From NCBI GenBank assembly GCA_963709395.1, contig CAVPWP010000002.1:1-64000 (forward strand): DNA of 64,000 nt, read 5' to 3'. Under the pieces are notes generated by a model, which searched no databases, was not told the origin of the DNA, and saw only the letters and a list, made by a program, of their open reading frames with translations. A program made the position numbers and the translations under genes. Positions 25,923 to 32,704 of the stretch are shown in pieces; the first letter of the stretch is position 1; each line of letters starts with the position of its first letter. Origin of the DNA: CAVPWP01 sp963709395 (GTDB taxonomy: Bacteria; Pseudomonadota; Alphaproteobacteria; Rhodobacterales; Rhodobacteraceae).

Positions 25923-27294
25923 GGCCATGCGCAAACCGAAGATTGCGGCCGAGGCGCTCCTGCCCCTCGGAGCGGTGGAGCTGCGCGATCGCCTGGCCCG
26001 GGGGGCGCTGACAGCCGTCGACCTGGTCGAGGCCTGCATCGCCCGGATCGAGGCGCGCGAGGACGAGGTGCGCGCCTGGGCCTGGTTCGATCCGGACTTC
26101 GCGCGCGAACAGGCCAGAGGACTCGATACCTACCGGAAAAGCGGGCGGGCCATCGGCCCGCTCCACGGGCTGCCCGTGGCGCTGAAAGACATCATCGACA
26201 CCAAGAGAATCCCGACCGAGAACGGCTGCGGGCTGGATGCGGGCCGGGTTCCCGCGACCGACGCCTTCGTGGTCGAACGGCTGCGTCAGTCCGGTGCGAT
26301 CATCATGGGCAAGACCGTCACCACGGAACTTGCCTTCATGCATCCCGGCGCGACGCGCAACCCGCACGACCCCGCCCATACGCCGGGCGGATCGTCCTCG
26401 GGATCGGCGGCGGCGGTGGCCGACGGCATGGTGCCGCTGGCGATCGGCACGCAGACCGGCGGCTCGGTCATCCGCCCCGCCTCCTACTGCGGTATCACCG
26501 GGTTCAAGCCGACCTTCGGCGCGATCCCGCGACGGGGCATCCTGACGCAATCGCCCTCGCTGGACACCGTCGGCGTCTTCGCCTCCGATCCGTTGGGCGC
26601 GGCGCTGCTGGCAGATGTGCTTTTCGGCCATGACGCGGCAGACAAGGCCACGGCCCTGGCCCCCCCGCCCCGGCTTCTCGACACTGCCCGCGCGGCCCCG
26701 CCACTGAAACCGGTCTTCGCCTTCGTCCGCCCGCCGGGCTGGGAAGATGCCGACCCCGAGGTCCACGCCGCCTTCGCCGAACTGGTCGAGGCGCTGGGGG
26801 ACCAGGTGTTCGAGGTCGAGCTTCCAAGCGCCTTCGCCGAGGCCGCCGACCAGCGCAGGCGCATCAACTTCGCCGAGATGTCGCGGCACTACTACCGCTA
26901 CTGGCGGGACGGAGCCGACAGCCTGGGGCCCCAGACACGCGCCGCGATTGAAGAGGGCAACGCGATCCCGGCCCGCGACTACCTTGCCGCGCTTGACTGG
27001 GGGCCGGTCTTGACTGCAGGGCTTGGCGAGATCTTCGAGCGCTGCAACGCGATCCTTTGCCCCGCCGCGACGGGTCCCGCGCCCGAAGGGCTGGAGTTTA
27101 CGGGCGACGCGGTGTTCAACGGCCTGTGGACGCTTTGCGGCACACCGGCGGTGACCCTGCCCCTTCTGACCGCCGGCAACGGCCTGCCGATGGGCGTGCA
27201 GCTTGTCGGCCAACGCGGCGACGACGCCCGACTTCTGAGAACCGCGAACTGGCTTTTCGGTCAGGTCGGGAAACAGGCCGAAGCGCTGAATTGA
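25915..27294 (+). CDS. Amidase-signature family amidase
   Basis: The 459-residue cytoplasmic enzyme of the amidase signature family has the catalytic Lys in PVALKDIIDTK and the glycine/serine-rich GGSSSGSAAAVADGM with the cis-Ser. The nucleophile Ser lies in TQTGGSVIRPASYCGITGFKP. The C-terminal GTPAVTLPL is also typical. It hydrolyses an amide to acid and ammonia; the substrate cannot be deduced. It overlaps the end of dctM, so the imported solute or a derivative is probably an amide. ATG 25930, five codons in, is an alternative start. The best neighbour clue is the downstream 2-hydroxyacid dehydrogenase. Confidence 0.9.
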   Translation: MAEAMRKPKIAAEALLPLGAVELRDRLARGALTAVDLVEACIARIEAREDEVRAWAWFDPDFAREQARGLDTYRKSGRAIGPLHGLPVALKDIIDTKRIPTENGCGLDAGRVPATDAFVVERLRQSGAIIMGKTVTTELAFMHPGATRNPHDPAHTPGGSSSGSAAAVADGMVPLAIGTQTGGSVIRPASYCGITGFKPTFGAIPRRGILTQSPSLDTVGVFASDPLGAALLADVLFGHDAADKATALAPPPRLLDTARAAPPLKPVFAFVRPPGWEDADPEVHAAFAELVEALGDQVFEVELPSAFAEAADQRRRINFAEMSRHYYRYWRDGADSLGPQTRAAIEEGNAIPARDYLAALDWGPVLTAGLGEIFERCNAILCPAATGPAPEGLEFTGDAVFNGLWTLCGTPAVTLPLLTAGNGLPMGVQLVGQRGDDARLLRTANWLFGQVGKQAEALN

Positions 27295-27313
27295 TGGGAA
27301 AGGACCCCAGAAC

Positions 27314-27472
27314 ATGAACCAATTCCTCGCGCTCTTCGCCTTCGTGGTCTTCCTGGGGTTCCTCGGCATCCTCGCCCTGAAGGTGGGTCAATGGGACCTC
27401 AAGGCGGTCATCGCGCTGACGGTCGTCCTGGTGGCCTACGACTTCGTGACGTCGAGCAAGAACAAGGGCTGA
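27314..27472 (+). CDS. Small hydrophobic membrane protein, 52 residues
   Basis: MNQFLALFAFVVFLGFLGI opens a short frame with two membrane helices, roughly residues 2-20 and 29-45. A short polar turn (KVGQWD) lies between them and the C terminus ends SSKNKG. It lies 20 nt after the amidase stop and 7 nt before the dehydrogenase start, in the same operon. AAAGGACC ahead of the ATG gives a usable ribosome binding site. Codon use matches its neighbours. I do not know a named family; a small helper for the TRAP permease is possible but not supported by sequence. Confidence 0.7.
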   Translation: MNQFLALFAFVVFLGFLGILALKVGQWDLKAVIALTVVLVAYDFVTSSKNKG

Positions 27473-27478
27473 CCGCCC

Positions 27479-28438
27479 ATGCCCAAGCCCGTCATCTGGA
27501 TCCCCCGCCGCCTCTCGGACGCCACCATCGCCCGGGCCCGGCGCGACTATGACGTGATCCTGACCGAAGATGATCAACCCGCGACGCCGGACGAAATCGT
27601 CGCGATGAGCGCGCAGGTCGACGGCGTCATCCCCTGCCATTCCGAACGGTTCGACGCCGATGTCGTGGCACGGCTCGACCCGCGCCTGCGGATCGTGGCG
27701 AACCATTCGGTCGGCGTCGACCACTGCGACCTGCCCGCCCTGCGCGGCCGTGGCATCGCGGTGACGAACACGCCGGGCGTTCTGGCCGACGCGACCGCCG
27801 AGCTTGCGATGATGCTGATGCTGGGGGCCGCACGCCATGCGGTGACCGGCGACCGGCTTGTGCGCTCGGGCGCGTGGGACTTCTGGTCGCCCGCCTTCCT
27901 CGTGGGCAAGCAGGTCACCGGCGCGCGGCTGGCCATCGTCGGCATGGGCGGCGTGGGACAGGCGCTGGCACGCAAGGCGCGCGGCTTCGACATGGAGATC
28001 CATTACCACAACCGTCGCCGCCTGCCCCCGGAGCTTGAAGCGGGCGCGATCTATCACGATAGCCTCGACAGCCTGTTGCCGGTGTCGGACTTCCTGTCGC
28101 TGAACTGCCCCGCCACGCCGGACACGGTGAACCTGATGACGGCGGAGCGGTTCCTCCAGATGCCGAAGGGCGGCATTCTCGTGAACGTCGCGCGCGGCAA
28201 CCTGGTGGACGACGCGGCCCTTCTGATGGCCATCGAAAGCGGGCATCTTGCCGCCGCGGGCCTCGACTGCTTTCACACCGAGCCGGGCGGAAACCCCGCC
28301 TTCGCCAAGCATGAGAACATCGTGATGATGCCCCATGTCGGCAGCGCCACCGTGGCCACGCGCGATGCGATGGGGTTCCTTGCCCTCGACAACCTCGACG
28401 CGTTCTTCCGGGGCGAGACGCCGCCGAACCTGCTCTGA
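27479..28438 (+). CDS. D-2-hydroxyacid dehydrogenase (glyoxylate/hydroxypyruvate reductase type)
   Basis: The 319-residue NAD(P)-dependent enzyme has the substrate-domain start KPVIWIPRRL, ANHSVGVDHCDL, the Rossmann motif GMGGVGQALARKA, a cofactor-selecting HYHNRR that favours NADPH, and the catalytic Arg in NVARGNLVDD. The Glu of the triad lies in GLDCFHTEP. The final His is in MMPHVGSAT. It interconverts 2-oxo and D-2-hydroxy acids. It is the last gene of the TRAP-amidase operon, 6 nt after the small membrane protein gene, so it probably acts on the acid released by the amidase or taken up by the transporter. Confidence 0.92.
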   Translation: MPKPVIWIPRRLSDATIARARRDYDVILTEDDQPATPDEIVAMSAQVDGVIPCHSERFDADVVARLDPRLRIVANHSVGVDHCDLPALRGRGIAVTNTPGVLADATAELAMMLMLGAARHAVTGDRLVRSGAWDFWSPAFLVGKQVTGARLAIVGMGGVGQALARKARGFDMEIHYHNRRRLPPELEAGAIYHDSLDSLLPVSDFLSLNCPATPDTVNLMTAERFLQMPKGGILVNVARGNLVDDAALLMAIESGHLAAAGLDCFHTEPGGNPAFAKHENIVMMPHVGSATVATRDAMGFLALDNLDAFFRGETPPNLL

Positions 28439-28490
28439 CTTTCCGCGCCGACCGGGCGCGGCTATGGTCGGCGAACGGATCGGGAATGGC

Positions 28491-29480
28491 ATGACGGGCA
28501 GGCAGTTCAACATCGTGGTCGTCGGCCAGCAGGGGCGTCTCATGTACGAGGCGGCGCTGTTCGCGGCTTCGCTGCGGGCGATGGACCCGGGCTTCGCCGG
28601 CCGCCTCTTCGTCGCCGAACCGCAGCCCGGACCGCTCTGGTCGCGCGACCCCCGCATGGGCAACGACACTGTCCGCGCGCTTCTGGATGAGTTCGGCGCC
28701 ACGGTCCTGCCCTTCCCGTCCCGCCACTTCGGCCAGTCCTACCCCTATGGCAACAAGGTCGAGGCGCTCTTCGCCCTGCCCGAGAACGAACCCTTCGTGT
28801 TCTTCGACAGCGACACGCTTGTAACCGGGCCGGTCAGCGACATTCCCTTCGACTTCGACCGTCCGTCCGCGTCGATGCGGCGCGAAGGCACCTGGCCGGT
28901 GATCGAGCTTTACGGCCCGGGCTACGGCGCGATCTGGCGGGCCCTCTACGACCGCTTCGGCCTTGAGTTCGACAGCTCGCTCGACCCCACGCAGCCCGAC
29001 GAATACTGGGAGCGGTATCTCTACTTCAACGCGGGCTGGTTCTTTCACCGCTGCCCGCGCGAGTTCGGGGAACGGATGCTCGACATCATGCTGGGCATCC
29101 GCGACACCCCCCTGCCCGAGCTTGTGTGCCAGCCGCTCGACCCATGGCTCGACCAGGTCGCCCTGCCGCTGGCGATCCACGGTCTTGGGGGCGGTCGCCC
29201 GGGGCCGGAACTCGCCCCGCTCGACGGCTCCGCGACCTGCCACTACCGCGCGCTGCCGCTGCTTTACGCACGCGAGGACGACCATGCTGTGGGCGTGCTC
29301 GAAACGGTGGCCGCGCCGAACCGGGTCAAGAAGGTCCTCAAGCAGCACGAGCCGTTCCAGCGCATGCTCTATCAGGGCAAGGGCATGAAAGCGCGGGCTC
29401 TGTTCGACCGCGCTGCCCTGCCCCGGCGCGAGGCGCAGATCCGCAACCGGCTGCGGCGCGAGGGGCTCTGGCTACGCTGA
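28491..29480 (+). CDS. Putative GT-A type glycosyltransferase, uncharacterised
   Basis: The 329-residue soluble protein starts FNIVVVGQQGRLMYEAALFAAS. It has PYGNKVEALFAL followed by PFVFFDSDTLV, a DxD-like metal site that is typical of GT-A enzymes of the family 8 kind. YFNAGWFFHRCP and DQVALPLAI also occur in such enzymes. The C-terminal 60 residues are basic. No signal or membrane segment is seen. I chose ATG 28491; ATG 28464 is possible and adds nine residues. It stands alone between the TRAP operon and a PAS-protein gene. Sugar and acceptor are unknown and the family label is inferred from fold motifs. Confidence 0.65.
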   Translation: MTGRQFNIVVVGQQGRLMYEAALFAASLRAMDPGFAGRLFVAEPQPGPLWSRDPRMGNDTVRALLDEFGATVLPFPSRHFGQSYPYGNKVEALFALPENEPFVFFDSDTLVTGPVSDIPFDFDRPSASMRREGTWPVIELYGPGYGAIWRALYDRFGLEFDSSLDPTQPDEYWERYLYFNAGWFFHRCPREFGERMLDIMLGIRDTPLPELVCQPLDPWLDQVALPLAIHGLGGGRPGPELAPLDGSATCHYRALPLLYAREDDHAVGVLETVAAPNRVKKVLKQHEPFQRMLYQGKGMKARALFDRAALPRREAQIRNRLRREGLWLR

Positions 29481-29564
29481 GGCTCGCCGGTGTTTTCAGG
29501 CATGATATCTGTGTTACCCTGTATCTTCGGCAGCCTGACGCACCCGAAACTCAGGACGTAACCC

Positions 29565-30467
29565 ATGGTGATGGACAGTGATTTCGACGTGGCAGCGCAT
29601 TCGGATGCTTTCGCGCGCGTCCGGTGGGATGGAGTTGATCCCGAGTTGCGACGTCTCTTCAACTCCGCCGGAACCCGCCCGCCGCTGATCCTTTGGTCGC
29701 CCACCGAGGCCGAGATCGGCAATCCCCTGATGCAGGCCTTCGCCCGCAAGATGCGCACGCTGGCCGATGCAGAGGGGCGCGTGCCGGCCGCCGCGATCTC
29801 CACCGACGGTCTTGGCGCACTTGGGCGGTGGACGCTGCTGATCGACGTCGAAGGGGCGGATGGCCCGTTCCGGTATCGGCACGCGGGCGATGGCGTTCTT
29901 CCCTACGCCACGCGCCGGGACATAATCGACCGGACGAGCGCGGATTACCTCGATTTCTTCGGTGCATTTTTCACGGCGCTTTACAGTGCCGCCGTCCAGC
30001 GTCGAGAATGGGTCTTCTCCGAACATGAACCCCCGCGCGAGGTTTTCATCCGCTCCTGGCAACGGCTGATCGTCCCGCTTTTCGGCGAAGACGGCGCGAC
30101 CGTGACCCGTTTCGCCGTGATGGCTGTGCCCGAGAACACACTGCGGGCCGGCCTCGACCTTGTGGTCGATCCGGTCTTCGTCCTCGACGATGCGCAGGTG
30201 ATCCATTACCGCAACCGGTCGGCCGAGGGGCTGTTTGCGGCGGACGGTGTCGACCCCGTAGGCGGTGCGACGCTGAAGGACGTGACCGGCATTTCGGTCG
30301 ACGTTGATATCCCACCCGCCGAACTTCTGACCCGGGGCGAGGCGATCGAACTTGTCGAACTCGTCCCGCGCGGCGGTATCCTCGAGCGTATGGCGGTCAC
30401 CGTCAGCGCCACCCAGCACCGCGGACGGGCCTTCTATATCGTCGTGATGCGCCTGAACGGGACCTGA
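29565..30467 (+). CDS. PAS-domain protein of unknown role
   Basis: The 300-residue protein has an N-terminal half with LGRWTLLIDVEG, FRYRHAGDGV and DRTSADYLDFF, the pattern of the alphaproteobacterial PAS_5 group. Its C-terminal half, from about residue 195 (DPVFVLDDAQVIHYRNRSAEGLF), looks like a second PAS fold. There is no kinase, GGDEF or DNA-binding output domain and no membrane helix, so any signal would have to be passed on by a partner. It is followed after 96 nt by metY on the same strand with its own ribosome binding site. The identity of the N-terminal PAS_5 is reasonable, the second PAS domain less certain. Confidence 0.6.
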   Translation: MVMDSDFDVAAHSDAFARVRWDGVDPELRRLFNSAGTRPPLILWSPTEAEIGNPLMQAFARKMRTLADAEGRVPAAAISTDGLGALGRWTLLIDVEGADGPFRYRHAGDGVLPYATRRDIIDRTSADYLDFFGAFFTALYSAAVQRREWVFSEHEPPREVFIRSWQRLIVPLFGEDGATVTRFAVMAVPENTLRAGLDLVVDPVFVLDDAQVIHYRNRSAEGLFAADGVDPVGGATLKDVTGISVDVDIPPAELLTRGEAIELVELVPRGGILERMAVTVSATQHRGRAFYIVVMRLNGT

Positions 30468-30563
30468 GTCCCATCGTTTCCTGCCCCGCATGGCATCTGT
30501 TGTGACACCCCGCGTCTTCGATTAGCGTCCCGCGCGAGACAGCATCCTAGGGAGGGAACCCCC

Positions 30564-31853
30564 ATGGCCGACAAACCACAGGCTTTCGACACGCTTCAGA
30601 TCCATGCCGGCGCAAGCCCCGATTCCGCCACCGGCGCGCGGCAGGTGCCGATCTACCAGTCGACCGCCTTCGTCTTCCGCGACGCCAACCACGCCGCGGC
30701 GCTCTTCAACCTGCAGGAAGTGGGCTACATCTATTCGCGCCTGACCAACCCCACGGTTTCCGCGCTGGCCGACCGGATCAACGCGCTCGAAGGCGGCGCG
30801 GGCACCGTCTGCTGCTCGTCCGGCCATGCGGCGCAGATCATGGCGCTTTTCCCGCTGATGGGACCGGGGCGCAACATCGTGGCCTCGACCCGGCTTTACG
30901 GCGGCACGGTCACCCAGTTCAACCACACGATCAAGCGCTTCGGCTGGTCGTGCAAGTTCGTCGATTTCGACGACCTCGCCGCCCTCGAAGCCGCGGTCGA
31001 CGACGACACACGGGCGATCTTCTGCGAATCCATCGCCAACCCCGGCGGCTACATCACCGACCTCGATGCGGTGGCCGCGGTTGCCGACAAGGTCGGCCTG
31101 CCGCTCATCGTCGACAACACCTCGGCCACGCCCTACCTCTGCCGCCCGATCGAGCATGGAGCGACGCTTGTCGTGAACTCGACCACCAAGTATCTCACCG
31201 GCAACGGCACGGTCACCGGCGGCGCGATCACCGATTCAGGCAAGTTCGACTGGTCGGCCAGCGGCAAGTTCCCCTCGCTCAGCGACCCCGAGCCCGCCTA
31301 TCATGGCCTGGCCTTCCACCCGGCCCTCGGCGCGATGGCCTTCACCTTCCACTCGATCGCGATCGGCCTGCGCGACCTTGGCATGACGATGAACCCGCAG
31401 GGCGCGCACTACACCCTGATGGGCATCGAGACGCTGAGCCTGCGCATGGAGCGGCACGTGGCCAATGCGGTCAAGGTCGCCAAGTGGCTTGAAGCCGACC
31501 CGCGCGTGGACTTCGTCACCTACGCCGGTCTCGAAAGCTCTCCCTACCACGACCGGATGGAACGGATCTGCCCCAAGGGGGCCGGCGGGCTTTTCACCTT
31601 CGCGGTCAAGGGCGGCTATGACGCCTGCGTGAAGCTCATCGACAACGTCAAGCTCTTCAGCCATGTGGCGAACCTTGGCGATGCGCGGTCGCTCATCATC
31701 CACTCGGCATCGACCACCCACCGCCAGCTGACCGAAGAACAGCAGGTCGCGGCCGGGGCGGCGCCCAACGTGGTCCGCGTATCGATCGGGATCGAGGATG
31801 CCGACGACATCATCGCCGATCTCGACCAGGCGCTGGCGGCGGCCACCGCCTGA
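30564..31853 (+). CDS. metY: O-acetylhomoserine sulfhydrylase
   Basis: The 429-residue PLP enzyme of the Cys/Met metabolism family has IYSRLTNPTV, CCSSGHAAQ, the cofactor contacts in VDNTSATPYLCRP, and the PLP lysine in VVNSTTKYLTGNG. The insertion GGAITDSGKFDW and the overall length of about 430 residues are typical of MetY rather than MetB/MetZ (about 390). It forms homocysteine from O-acetylhomoserine and sulfide in direct sulfhydrylation. GGGAGGG precedes the ATG. It converges with the SIMPL gene, leaving 4 nt between the stop codons. I saw no SAM-II riboswitch in the 96-nt leader. Confidence 0.9.
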   Translation: MADKPQAFDTLQIHAGASPDSATGARQVPIYQSTAFVFRDANHAAALFNLQEVGYIYSRLTNPTVSALADRINALEGGAGTVCCSSGHAAQIMALFPLMGPGRNIVASTRLYGGTVTQFNHTIKRFGWSCKFVDFDDLAALEAAVDDDTRAIFCESIANPGGYITDLDAVAAVADKVGLPLIVDNTSATPYLCRPIEHGATLVVNSTTKYLTGNGTVTGGAITDSGKFDWSASGKFPSLSDPEPAYHGLAFHPALGAMAFTFHSIAIGLRDLGMTMNPQGAHYTLMGIETLSLRMERHVANAVKVAKWLEADPRVDFVTYAGLESSPYHDRMERICPKGAGGLFTFAVKGGYDACVKLIDNVKLFSHVANLGDARSLIIHSASTTHRQLTEEQQVAAGAAPNVVRVSIGIEDADDIIADLDQALAAATA

Positions 31854-31857
31854 GCCG

Positions 31858-32562
31858 TCAGTCGGCGATGGCAAAGACGATCCGGACCCGGGCGCTGATG
31901 GTCAGTTCGCCCGGGGCCACCGGAACCGCCGCGTCCGACATGGCCGCCTCGGCTGCCATCATCCGCTGCATCGGCGCGGCACCACCCTCTTCCGAGATCT
32001 GCTGCACCGCGCCAAGCCCGACGCCCGCGGCCTCGGCATAAAGCGCCGCGCGGGCGCGGGCATCCGCCACGGCGGCCCGGCGCGCGGCGTCCTCGGCCGC
32101 GCGCGGTTCGGACAGGGCGAAGGACACGCCGCTCAAGGTATTGGCCCCCGACGACACGACGGCGTCGAGCACACCGCCCAGCGACCCGAGGTCGCGCACC
32201 CGCGCGGTCACCTGGTTCGAGGCGACATAGCCTTCGATCCGCGGCGCGCCGTTGCCATCGTTGGGCCAGACCATCCGCGGCGAGAGGCTGACACCGCTGG
32301 TCTGGAGGTCGCGCGCCTCGATCCCCGCCCCGGTCAGAACGTTCAGTGCCGCGGACACCGCGAGCGACGTGGCCGACAGCGCTTCGGCCGCGGTTTCGGC
32401 CTCTGAGGTCGCGCCCACGGTGACGATCGCCATGTCCGGGGGGGCGACGATCTCGCCCACACCGGTGACGGTGATCATGCGCGGGGCGTCCTGCGCCGAT
32501 GCCGCGACGGCGAAAACGGCAAGGGCAAGAGCAAGCGGGGCAATGGCGGGGATCAGGCGCAT
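31858..32562 (-). CDS. SIMPL (DUF541) family exported protein
   Basis: The 234-residue protein has a signal peptide ending ASA-QDAP and mature start RMITVTGVGEIVAPPDMA, which is the SIMPL signature. IEARDLQTSGVSLSPR and GYVASNQVTARVRDL are typical of the periplasmic SIMPL fold; ARRAAVADARARAALYAEAAGV ends the conserved core. The family forms periplasmic oligomers; biochemical roles are poorly known and include oxidative-stress resistance in some species. It is a single gene, transcribed away from the large fusion gene and into metY. Confidence 0.88.
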   Translation of the reverse strand: MRLIPAIAPLALALAVFAVAASAQDAPRMITVTGVGEIVAPPDMAIVTVGATSEAETAAEALSATSLAVSAALNVLTGAGIEARDLQTSGVSLSPRMVWPNDGNGAPRIEGYVASNQVTARVRDLGSLGGVLDAVVSSGANTLSGVSFALSEPRAAEDAARRAAVADARARAALYAEAAGVGLGAVQQISEEGGAAPMQRMMAAEAAMSDAAVPVAPGELTISARVRIVFAIAD

Positions 32563-32704
32563 GGCGGCTCCGGTTCGGTTGCTGTCACAAGGGTCGCCGC
32601 AAGACTGCGGCGAAGGCTGCGCGGGCGCAAGTTCCGCGGTTGGATGGGCGGGAACCTGCGCAGCCGCTGGTGACGAGGATACCGCGTCATGCTAGCATTC
32701 GGCC

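Noticed and set aside
30468..30563. Possible SAM-II riboswitch in front of metY
   Set aside because: The leader has no recognisable SAM-II pseudoknot elements; only a normal ribosome binding site is seen.
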